Positions 21,727-30,358 of a DNA stretch of 64,000 bases are shown here, one piece after another. The first letter of the stretch is position 1. The number at the start of each line of letters is the position of its first letter. This stretch comes from Diphasiastrum complanatum (taxonomy: Eukaryota > Streptophyta > Lycopodiopsida > Lycopodiales > Lycopodiaceae): contig CM055096.1 in assembly GCA_029204225.1 (NCBI GenBank), forward strand, positions 3,504,014-3,568,013, written 5' to 3'. The position numbers were made by a program, and so were the translations under genes. The notes under the pieces are model-generated. The model was not told where the DNA came from. It worked only from the letters and a program-made list of their open reading frames with translations, and ran no database searches.

Positions 21727-23043
21727 TTAAAATTCATTGCCTACCACTCTTAACATGGCTCTGTCGCTTCGCACCAAGACAGATTGTGAACAGAGATAAC
21801 AGAGGACACTGGGAATCCTTAGTACAGACCGTGAAGAGAGATTGGAGAGGAGACTGAGAATCCCTGTGAATCGCTGAATGAGAGCCCCAGTTGTCAACTC
21901 ACAAGCGAGTCCCTTTATGGCCGACAGGTTGTTCACCAGACAGGCGGAATGGTTTGCTAACCCATGCTCCCGAAGGACGTCAACAACCGATTTGTGTTCT
22001 ATCCAAAATTCGTGGCCCAAACTCTCCATTTTATCGATGTAAATGGCTGATTTTGAGCCTTGAGCCTCAGGATCTAGGAGCACCAAGTACCCACAATGTC
22101 CAAAGAACAGAGCCTCCTCATCACCAGCTGCACATTCAATAATGAACTTAAACAGTTGGGTGAGTGGCCACAAACACTGCATATTCTGCTCCAGCTTATG
22201 TGCCATTGTCACCACCGGAATCCCCGTTACAGTCTCTAAGATAGCCTTCGTTGTCTGGACCTCGCATGTTTCGCTCATCATGTCCACAAACCACTTTGCT
22301 ATTGGGAAGAAAACCTGGGGAAGCAAATTGTGGGCTCGAGGAACGGCATCATGCTTGGACACCAAATTATGGAAATACTGGCGATAACGAGAATTGACAT
22401 AGTCTGCAAGCTCAAGGTTGGCGAATGGCGCCGTCCCAAATGTGATGCAGCTCACCCTGTCCGAGACAAGTTTCTGGTGCCCAGGAACAGCCACCAAAGC
22501 CTCCAGAATCCTTATTGTTACGAGAGAGGTTACTGCAACCCCCAGGGAATGCCCAGTGAAAACTAGTTTCTCTCCTGCTCTTAGCAAATTCAGAAATAGG
22601 TCGATAGGCAAGCTCAGGGCCCGCTCCAAGAACCCAATGTGTGCACGTCCTTTTCTGGTGAAAGGAACAGGAACCTTGGCAACCTTGGCATCTTGGACAA
22701 TGTCAGAGAGAGAGAAGGTTCCACGGCATGCCACGACGATGTACCCATTGCTGCTACGAACCATCACAAAATTCTGTTTTCGATCTGATCGTGTTCTGGT
22801 CGCTGAGGCCATGGAGCAGGCGTGATCTCGGTGGTAGATAAGCTCATACTTACTGGTATTCAAGTCATAGCTTCGATTCAAGACCTGGACTGCACCTTCA
22901 CTTGTGGACTCGTAAGATGCTCTTGTTGCTATTAGAGAATCAATAATTTCTTGTTTTATGTACTCAATTTCTTCTGTATTTGAGCAGTCGTTTACCACTT
23001 GGGTCTCGCTTTTGAGCAAATGCTCTGTCTGTGAACTAGTCAT
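21727..23043 (-). CDS. Class-3 lipase-like alpha/beta hydrolase, copy 1
   Basis: Single open frame of 438 codons without intron. The core is a lipase class 3 fold: a conserved RGT (residues 107-109) in the oxyanion-loop region, the nucleophile elbow GHSLG at 164-168 (Ser166), TFGTAPFAN at 201-209, KHDAVPR at 230-236 giving the likely catalytic Asp232, and FGHCGY at 314-319 with a candidate His316. The pattern FTGHS...TFG...HDxVPR...FG also occurs in EDS1/PAD4-type proteins, but this protein is shorter and lacks their long C-terminal helical domain. It would hydrolyse acyl esters of lipids; substrate unknown. No signal peptide is seen, so it is probably cytosolic. The ATG is in good context (A at -3), with a TATA-like box ~50 bp upstream. 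It is 13 residues different from its duplicate. The C-terminal ~60 residues are Ser/Leu-rich and unlike the family. Confidence 0.9.
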   Translation of the reverse strand: MTSSQTEHLLKSETQVVNDCSNTEEIEYIKQEIIDSLIATRASYESTSEGAVQVLNRSYDLNTSKYELIYHRDHACSMASATRTRSDRKQNFVMVRSSNGYIVVACRGTFSLSDIVQDAKVAKVPVPFTRKGRAHIGFLERALSLPIDLFLNLLRAGEKLVFTGHSLGVAVTSLVTIRILEALVAVPGHQKLVSDRVSCITFGTAPFANLELADYVNSRYRQYFHNLVSKHDAVPRAHNLLPQVFFPIAKWFVDMMSETCEVQTTKAILETVTGIPVVTMAHKLEQNMQCLWPLTQLFKFIIECAAGDEEALFFGHCGYLVLLDPEAQGSKSAIYIDKMESLGHEFWIEHKSVVDVLREHGLANHSACLVNNLSAIKGLACELTTGALIQRFTGILSLLSNLSSRSVLRIPSVLCYLCSQSVLVRSDRAMLRVVGNEF

Positions 23044-23087
23044 CCTTAAGGGTTGGTTCAGAAATGGCTAATCTGGCGAAAATTAAA

Positions 23088-23099
23088 GTTTATATATGT
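23088..23099 (-). promoter_or_regulatory. TATA-like box of lipase copy 1
   Basis: On the minus strand ACATATATAAAC lies ~50 bp upstream of the ATG. The duplicate gene has ACATACATAAAC at the same place (about 60,366-60,377), so the TATATAA core is broken there. Confidence 0.5.
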
Positions 23100-23699
23100 C
23101 TTATAACACCGGCAACAATCTTGATGATTTCTTCAAGCCGCAAATATCTCTCGTTTAGCTTCAATTTCCCTTAGGAGATCTACTGCAAACAATCACGTCT
23201 TCACTTGTTATAATTCTGTGGTTGAGCTGTGTACTTACGAGAGCTGTGTACTTGGGAGATCCACCTCCAAGATTCAGAGAGTTCGATTTCACCTTTTACA
23301 GTGTTCCCCAGGTCATACACGTGATCCCAGTCGAAAGATCAAAGAATAACCTGAGTGTGAATAATAATGCCAAACGGGATCACATCTGTGGAGGACTCAA
23401 AAAGAGAGAGACGGAGAGAGTTTGTAAGGGCCGGGGACAGAACTCCACTCCTATATGTAAGGATTAGGAGGGATATCAATATTACGACATTGGAATGGGC
23501 CGTGATGTATTCAGGTCAAACCGCGTCTACACCCCATCGTCTAAGTTCAACTTAAGATGGTCCACTGCAAAAACCTGTGCAATAATTAAGGATGGTGACC
23601 ACTTTAGAGGTGGTTGGCGCTCTGATGTAATTATTTGATGAGAGCCCTTAAACTCCGAATTAAGCTCAAAACTGGGTTTGTACAAGTAATTCGTGAGAG

Positions 23700-24225
23700 T
23701 GTATCCACATGAGCTGATCTTTTGCGTAATGTTATACTTTGAATCTCTTCAATAACAGCTCTAAATTTTTCTAGTATGCGTTGGCTGCAGATCAGGTGTG
23801 AGCACTTCATATTGGTCCACGTGAACCGATCTTTTGCGGAATATCAGTTTACTTCTCTGAATTACGCCAATAACAGTTGTCAATCTTCAAGTATGTTTTG
23901 AATGACACATCGCAAGCGCCCAGTGCTAATCAGGGTGTAAGTAATGTAAGTACGCCATCAATGTGTTCAAATGATCCGATCTTTTGCGTATAATATATCT
24001 GGGTACCTCAAATGACAGTTTAGAATCTTCATGTATGTATGGGTCCACTTGAATCGATCTTTTGCGTAATGGTATTCTCTTGAATTACCCCAGTAAGTAA
24101 TAGTTGTCGATCTCTCATGTATGTTTTGAATAACACATCGCATGCAAGCGCCCAGTGCTGATCAGGGGGTAAGTAATATAAGTCCGCCATGAGTGTGTTA
24201 AAATAATCCGATCTTTTGCTTAATA
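23700..24225 (-). repeat. Upstream module array (GATCTTTTGCG motif x5), copy 1
   Basis: The phrase GATCTTTTGCGTAAT and close variants occur at about 23,716, 23,828, 23,978, 24,056 and 24,210, spaced 112, 150, 78 and 154 bp. Each is followed by a stretch ending AATAACAGT or ATGACAGT and a TCATGTATGTATGGG or CAAGTATGTTTTGAATG phrase, so modules of about 75 bp and double that can be recognised. The array lies 0.7-1.2 kb upstream of the lipase ATG, and is kept at 60,995-61,480 and 28,455-28,970. It could be promoter architecture or a small satellite. Confidence 0.75.
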
Positions 24226-24344
24226 ATATATTTTGAATTCCTCAAATAACAGTAAATTTTTCATATATGTATGGGTGCGGTACGACAAGGGTGGGCTTTC
24301 TTCCTCATCGTGTGCACCTGCTACTTCAAAGCTCACATTTTACA

Positions 24345-24960
24345 TACAATTTGTGTCGACGTTAGACACGGCTTGTTTTGACCTCGTCAGTCAAAGATGG
24401 TTTGTGACCGTTTTAACCAACATATCACCAAAACATAAAACCCATCAATATCAATCAAAACTGATAGCATACTTTTTCTATGACATACTTGCAGTGGGTT
24501 ATAATAAACGAGATTAACGGAGTATTGAAAACTAGACATGAATTCACAATTGCTAGAGAATAAAAAGCTCAAACAGAAAGCTAGTGTGTAATTCCCCACT
24601 ATCCCCATAGATTACTATATATTCAAGAAGAGGTAATATACCAAGAGCATCAATAAGCTACTCAAATGTGCAGCCCCAGGCTTTGCTTAGGTTTGCTTTG
24701 TTTTTAGAAAGCACCTCCATCATCCTTTTTTTCACCTCAAAAATCTGTCACTCTCTCTACGGAATGTGTGTTCTCTCTCCTATCTTTATCTTTAAGGAAT
24801 GTGCTTCTGAATATACGTTATCTATCTACATAATGTGCATTCTCTCTTTGCCTTATCACCTGGCATTACGTCGTGGAAGGCCCCAAGACCTCGGACCTTC
24901 CATGACATGCTGGTGCCAAGTGTCATACATTTTAGCTGAATTGTAAACTGCCTAGCAACT
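24345..24960. other. Non-coding flank shared with 61,528-62,100
   Basis: No gene seen. It includes CCATCATCCTTTTTTTCACC and CTCAAAAATCTGTCA (about 24,716-24,750), a patch also found in unit U after the rRNA fragment (about 14,010-14,045), and a GGAAGGCCCCAAGACCTCGG stretch. Confidence 0.6.
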
Positions 24961-25128
24961 GCTCAGTACATTGAATTTCAGCTAATCCCATAATGTCCCC
25001 AAGTCCCATAAATATGATGTCTAAGTAAATCCTTCATTAAGGTAACAAACTCCAAATTTTTTTAGAGTGTATTTGGAGGTTGCCTTAATTGGCATATTAT
25101 TGCACCTAAATATATTATACACGGATTT

Positions 25129-25485
25129 GTGGAGCATCAAGTACATTACACATTTGTAAGGTACTATTACTATAAAGGACATAAATATATGGCAGAGGTG
25201 GCTCTTAATTGCAAATATATCCGGACGCTACAGGAAGGAATCACAAATTTTATGCGAACTCTAAATGGGGATACTATCATAAACTACAAAGGCATAAACG
25301 ATAAATATGGGATATCAAAACATGGTTGTGATAATATGTTTGGTTGGTCTAAGGAGTGGCTAAAAATAAGCATCAACAAGTCCAAGAAGAAAGTTGAACT
25401 ACCTACACTAGTGCAAAACGAGTTGCGAATGATGGCATTTAGAAGAATTAGTGGCATCAAGGCATATGTTTTTTCTTTGCCATAG
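25129..25485 (+). CDS. Unrecognised single-copy ORF, exon-like
   Basis: 118 codons starting MEHQVHYTFVRYYYYKGHKY, with well-balanced composition (GDTIINYKGINDKYGISKHG, WSKEWLKISINKSKKKVE). It lies between the end of lipase block 1 and the third block fragment and is not repeated elsewhere in the window. I know no family for it. It could be an exon of a lost host gene or a fragment carried by a transposon, and a functional product is doubtful because no flanking exons or splice sites stand out. Confidence 0.3.
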   Translation: MEHQVHYTFVRYYYYKGHKYMAEVALNCKYIRTLQEGITNFMRTLNGDTIINYKGINDKYGISKHGCDNMFGWSKEWLKISINKSKKKVELPTLVQNELRMMAFRRISGIKAYVFSLP

Positions 25486-25589
25486 AAAATATTTAATGCT
25501 GGCTTGGAAGCAGAGACAACTATTGAGATTGTGTCTACCATTGGAGTTAACAATGATATAGGGTTGGTCATATTGGACACAACTTCAAG

Positions 25590-25697
25590 GAAATCCAATG
25601 CATGGAGTATCCAATGTGATCCCAGTCGACAGATCAAAGAAGAACCTGAGTGTGAATAATAATGCCAAACGGGATCACATCTGTGGAGGACTCGAAA
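25590..25697. repeat. Third partial copy of the lipase upstream flank, left part
   Basis: GTGATCCCAGTCGA...AGATCA, then GAATAATAATGCCAAACGGG and CACATCTGTGGAGGACTC match 23,320-23,400 and 60,598-60,675. The match stops at AAAAGAGA (25,697) and resumes at 28,169 with GGGCCGGGG, so 2.47 kb is inserted here relative to the other two copies. Confidence 0.85.
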
Positions 25698-25770
25698 AGA
25701 GACCCCCCCCCAAAAAAAAAAAAAAACTCATAACAGGCCCTATGGGGCCCGTTATCTTACATTCCGTTAT

Positions 25771-25786
25771 CTTACGTTATTAGCAC
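25771..25786 (+). repeat. Candidate left terminal inverted repeat
   Basis: CTTACGTTATTAGCAC. Its reverse complement occurs with one mismatch at 28,160-28,175. The inner 11 bp (GTTATTAGCAC) are perfect. It sits ~75 bp inside the left breakpoint. Confidence 0.45.
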
Positions 25787-26012
25787 GTATTTCATATGTA
25801 TTTGTTTAATATGTATTTCATACGGTTTTAATACCATATGTACACATTAACTGTTCAAAGTGATGTCTGAATGAACGTTTGAAGAGATGTTTGATTGAAC
25901 GTCTGATTTTCGTTCGTTCTTCATTCGTGTCTCAGACCCTCTTCCGATCCTTCGTCTCTTCGTTGAAGCAGCGACATCGCTCTCTTGCCATTGGCGCTGG
26001 CGCTCAATTTGG

Positions 26013-27736
26013 TTGGCAATGGTGATTTTGAATGTGATTTTGAGCTGCGAATGGCGCTTGGAGTTCTTTGCAGATCCCGAAGCTTTCTTTCTTAGTTTTT
26101 CGAAATCATGTTTGTGTGGTTGTGTTTATAATGTGATGGCGTTTTTAGTGTTTGTGTCAGAAGATGTTGAGAGAATCGCGTGTTCAATGTTTAGGTTGCT
26201 TCTGATGGATAATTGTGCTGTTGGGCCATTGCACAATGGCAGTGCTATGTTTTCAAATATTCTTGCTTCTGCTGTTTTGTCTTCTGAAGTTGTATTGACA
26301 GATGGTGCTCTTATCTCTGATAATGCGGATTGCTCTAGAAATGTGTTGTCTGATCTTGGTAATCTGGTTCTAGATCACTCAGAACTTGCACTTGTTGAGA
26401 AAGGTGGTTTTAGAAAGTCTATTAATGTTGATCGGTGGTCTCATAATAGGTTTGATGACTGGACACTTGTTGTTGGATCGGATTGTTCTGTTACAGTAGA
26501 AGAGATATTTGAAACTGATATAAATAAATTGCTTGAATTGTTGACATCTTACTTTCTCCAAGTCCAAGAGAAAAATGGAACACTTTACCCAGGAGAAACC
26601 ATTGTGGGCCTTCTACATGGTATTTGTAGAATAATTAAGGCTAAACTAGAGGAAAATGGTGTGTGCACTGGTCTTCATGTTGAGGAATTTAATATAATGT
26701 TGGATGCACATTTTAAAAAAGTAAGAGTTGCTTCTCTAACTGATGTACAACGTTCTTGTGCTATTGGGATTGGAAGAAAAAAGGAAGTATACTCAGTCAC
26801 TTACTCCTTTGCAAGTGAAATCAGTCTTATGTCATAGTTTTATGCAGTGTGATAATGGTAGTGGGCTCTTAATGTGGCTTGCATTTTATGCTTGTCATAA
26901 TTTTTGTGTTCGTGGACATACAGAGCTGTACAATCTGTGCATTTCAGACTTTGAAGTTTGTTTTGATAACATGGGAACGTCATTAGATTTGATAAACGAG
27001 CTTCTAAGAATCATAAAGTTGATCTTCTGCATTGTAAGCCTGAAAAACTTAGGCAACCTGTGACTTGTTACTTAGCTGATGTGATTCACACTTTTGAAGA
27101 GTATTTTTCCCATTTGCCTATTTGGAATCCTGAAGACGGTGCTTCACATCCATTCTTCCTATGAGCAATTGATGGACCAAGAGGTATTGGTAAAGTGGTA
27201 TGTTTTTCCTTTGAATAGTGATTATTTTGTGTTTTTTGTTCATGTTGCATTTAAGAATTTTGATTATTTATTGTCTTTTGCAGTGGTTTTCGAAACAGAG
27301 AGTTGGTTTGAAAACAATTTTGAAATGGATGAAAATTATGGCAAAAGATGTTCGTGGATGTGACGTTGATTTCATAATCAAACAAAAGTGCTCGTTATCT
27401 ATTGTGAAACGCTTCAACTATATTGGCGTTCCTGCTGAAGTTGGTATGAAGCTCACTAGACACATGTCAAGAGACGGCTACATGCGCTATAATTCTGATT
27501 TTCAAGGTATCGAGATGAGAGCTCTTCAAAATGTAGCATATGCAGTTCCTAGAACCGGAGGGGATGCTTCGCTGCAAGCTGCTCTTGATTTTGAGAGAAA
27601 ACATTATGATGCAGCAGTTCACGATTTTTCTGCTGTGATGGCTTCAATACTACCACTAAATAGTTCATCTGCATTTTGTGATGTTGTTAGTACTGAAAAT
27701 TCTCTGGATTGTCTGCTTAGTTTAGATGATGATTAG
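26013..27736 (+). pseudogene. DUF3504/KIAA1958-like (Crypton-type tyrosine recombinase) gene, broken
   Basis: The first frame (26,013-26,837) carries an N-terminal part, then RWSHNRFDDWTLVV, then LLELLTSYFLQVQEKNGTLY and PGETIVGLLHGICR. This is the order W..F..W, L..F..E.....G..YPP.TL..ll.g..R of the DUF3504/KIAA1958/ZMYM-type domain derived from Crypton recombinases. Near 26,770 the frame shifts: LTPLQVKSVL, GLLMWLAFYACHNFCVRGHT follow (normally the LW...f.LRG.EL block). From about 27,000 another shift leads to LPIWNPEDGASHPFFL. A GT-AG intron is likely at 27,199-27,289 (GTATGT...TTTTGCAG). The last part, 27,290-27,736, has SIVKRFNYIGVPAEVGMKLT and RHMSRDGYMRYN, the H-x-x-R/GH/Y end, but the box II Arg and GH are changed (CSLS, RH). 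At least two frameshifts, one stop and lost catalytic residues make it inactive. The C-terminus is acidic and Ser-rich. Confidence 0.65.
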
Positions 27737-28159
27737 TGGGCAATAAAGTTGTTCAAGATGAGATTGTTGGGTTGCTTTTGAATGAAAAGAATGTAAGAAA
27801 TACCAGTGCTGTGAATATTGTAGGAAGCAAACTTTTAATGCTTACGTACTAGTTACGTTTGTAATCAGAGGATTTTGGACGCCCGCTTCAGATATGAAGT
27901 TTTTGGAAGTAAAGAAATGTATGACGAAAGTTTTTCAATGGAAATTTCATCGTTTCTATTTCTGTTTCGTGCATTTTCGTTGTTTCTATTGTTCTGTTTT
28001 GTGAATGTTCATGATGAATGCATCGTACATTTTTAAAGTCATATAAATACGTAAATACATAAATGCAAATCCACCATATAAATGTATGGTCCTGGACTAG
28101 CACGATACGGATGATTACTCGATTAAATCTGCCAGTTTCTGCTTTGTTAGAAACTCCAA

Positions 28160-28175
28160 GTGCTAATAACATAAG
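28160..28175 (-). repeat. Candidate right terminal inverted repeat
   Basis: GTGCTAATAACATAAG, inverse of 25,771-25,786 with one mismatch. It overlaps the first bases (AAGGGCCGG) of the resumed flank, so the last 1-3 bases may belong to the flank. Confidence 0.45.
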
Positions 28176-29025
28176 GGCCGGGGATAGAACTCGACTCCTA
28201 TATGTGAGGATTAGGAGGGTTATCAATATTACGACATTCGAATGGGCCGTGATCTATTCAGGTCAAACCGCATCTACACCCCGTCGTCTAAGTTCAACAT
28301 AAGATGGTCCACTGCAAAATCCTGTGCAATAACTAAGGATGGTGACTACTTTGGAGGTGGTTGGCGCGCTGATGTAATTATTTGATGAGAGCCCTTAAAC
28401 TCTGAATTAAGCTCAAAACTGGGTTTGTACAAGTAATTCGTGAGAGTGTTTCCACATGAGCTGATCTTTTGCATAATGTTATACTTTGAATCTCTTCAAT
28501 AACAGCTCTAAATTTTTCTAGTATGTGTTGGCTGCAGATCAGGTGTGAGCACTTCATATTGGTCCACGTGAACCGATCTTTTGCAGAATATTAGTTTACT
28601 TCTCTAAATTACGCCAATAACTATTGTCAATCTTCAAGTATGTTTTGAATGACACATCGCAAGCACCCAGTGCTAATCAGGGTGTAAGTAATATAAGTAC
28701 GCCATCAATGTGTTCAAATGATCCAATCTTTTGCGTATAATATATTTGGGAACCTCACATGACAGTTTAGAATCTTCATGTATGTATGGGTCCACTTGAA
28801 TCGATCTTTTGCGTAATGGTATTCTCTGAATTACCCCAGTAAGTAATAGTGGTCGATCTCTCATGTATGTTTTGAATAACACATCGCATGCAAGCGCCCA
28901 GTGCTGATCAGGGTGTAAGTAATATAAGTCCGCCATGAGTGTGTTTAAATAATCCGATCTTTTGCTTAATAGTATATTTTGAATTCCACAAATAATAGTA
29001 AATTTTTCATATATGTACGGGTGCA
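28169..29025. repeat. Third partial copy of the lipase upstream flank, right part
   Basis: From GGGCCGGGG to CATATATGTACGGGTGC it matches 23,427-24,275, including all five GATCTTTTGC modules (at about 28,460-28,960). There is no lipase ORF attached to this copy. At 29,026 it changes abruptly to the copia-derived fusion ORF. Confidence 0.85.
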
Positions 29026-29466
29026 ATGGATCTTGAGTATCAAGCTCTCATGAAGAGTGGAACATCTTTTGGAGGATTTTCTTGTGTACATGGATCTATG
29101 CAGGTGGATGGATGTTATCTTTCTGTAAAATCAAGTAATGGATCTGGAAAACAAAGCTTGTTCAATCACTTTGATGATCAAGTTGAATATCAAGAACTTG
29201 ATCTCAAAGCGCTTCAACTAGTCAAAAGAAAAGTTGGCAATTTGGAGCTAGTCAAGAGCATCAAAGGAGAGGTAATTGGCAAAGATGTTATGGATCTGTT
29301 TTTGCAGCATATTGAAGACTCAAGTAAGGTCAAAGGAGCAGCAAGGAAATGTTGTTCAAGTTTACTTTACTTGTTCTATCTCATGTTTAAGCATTTTCAT
29401 GTGGATGTGTGCAAATTGTCAAGATATGGTAAAACTAGCTACATTGGTGAGCATTGTTTTAATGTC
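29026..29466 (+). pseudogene. Fragment of the copia RT-start/foreign fusion ORF, copy 2
   Basis: Starts with MDLEYQALMKSGTSFGGFSC, the start of a copia RT followed by the same foreign sequence as in the complete copia element (41,902-42,609). It keeps about 147 codons open, then is cut within HCFN and joined to the Ty3 scrap at 29,467. Because it begins exactly at the RT Met but has no upstream integrase, it is a transplanted piece and not an independent capture. Confidence 0.75.
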
Positions 29467-30358
29467 CAACCTTCCTCGTAGTGGCATGACGCTATAGAAC
29501 AATGTTGCTGCATTCAAGTTGTGTTGTTTTCTCCCCTATATTGATCCCATGGTGAGAAAATACCCCCACATATAGCTCTTTGGTGCGGGCAGGACCATCA
29601 TAAATATTGGCTCATAGGGAGGTATCTTCCGTTGGTTCTCACTTTGCTCTGGGCATGACTACTATGAATTTATCCATTTTATAGTCCTTGAAGTTTTGTG
29701 GTAGGTCATGACCTGGTTTGGGCACTTCTTTTTTCTTCCGCTTTGTGAGAGGTCATTAGTGCAGTTTTGATGTCTTGTTTGTAACTCTTAGCCATCCACT
29801 TAGATGTTTTGGCCTTATAGAGGGGCTTGCATTCAAGGGGTAAACTAGTCGTAGGCTTTTCTTCATTAAGCCGCATCCATTTCAAAGCTCTATTGAGATC
29901 ATCTACTATGTACATAAGTGACTAAGCTCCAATACGATGGTATTCACTATAGGACACATTAGGTAGTAGTAGTTAATTGTTTATAGTCATTTATCAATAC
30001 ATACAAGTAGTAGATCACTTCTGTAGAGACAAGCCAAGTGTACGTTAGTTTTCAAGGCCAATGCAAGGTAGATCATAATGTGTATCGTAATTTCTTTCAT
30101 GATCACTTTTTGCTTAATATGAAGTGCTCAGTCCTTGTCTTGTATCAGTGAGTGTATTTTCAATTTACTATTTATGCAATCACATTTATCTAATTCATCA
30201 TCCTCACTCTCTCTACTCCATTCCAATTTCCAACAATATATGAGGGCTTATACTGAGGCGTGCAACTTTCCATTTGTGCCTGAAAGAAAAAGGTCAACAC
30301 ACGGAAGCCTAGCATTGCTAACCAACCTCGTGCCCATAGTTTTTGCTATCATTTAGAG
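29467..30358 (-). pseudogene. Ty3/gypsy pol linker remnant and flank, copy 2
   Basis: Matches 20,329-21,240. Minus-strand ORF 29,706-29,915 repeats the MYIVDDLNRALKWMRLNEEK frame, followed by the stop-containing pre-RT linker. The right end at about 30,358 is where the similarity to 21,240 stops. Confidence 0.7.

Larger units (their letters stand above)
21306..24960. repeat. Segmental duplication, copy 1 (lipase block)
   Basis: From GATGTTGTGAAGTGTTT at 21,306 to the CATTTTAGCTGAATTG region near 24,945 the sequence matches 58,590-62,100 almost base for base, including the 3' flank, a TG microsatellite, the whole lipase ORF, its upstream modules and a further ~600 bp. A third, partial copy of the upstream part is split between 25,590-25,697 and 28,169-29,025. 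Copy 1 has ~55 bp near 24,258-24,345 that are missing in copy 2. Confidence 0.9.
25698..28168 (+). mobile_element. 2.47 kb insertion carrying a tyrosine-recombinase-like gene
   Basis: The comparison with two uninterrupted copies shows directly that this segment is extra. It begins with a poly-C/poly-A tract (25,699-25,727) and an imperfect palindrome ATAACAGGCCC...GGGGCCCGTTAT (25,731-25,756). A 16 bp sequence CTTACGTTATTAGCAC (25,771-25,786) recurs inverted, with one mismatch, at 28,160-28,175, exactly at the right-hand edge. Inside is the broken DUF3504-like gene. Whether the recombinase mobilised this DNA, or it is host DNA brought by something else, is not shown by the sequence. Confidence 0.6.

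Noticed and set aside
22418-22825. 135-codon plus-strand ORF opposite the lipase (also 59,696-60,103)
   Set aside because: It is antisense to a strongly motif-bearing lipase frame and shows no domain; it is open only because of the codon bias of the real gene.
24233-24517. 94-codon ORF in the lipase upstream flank
   Set aside because: It is disrupted in the duplicate by a ~85 bp deletion and has no motif.
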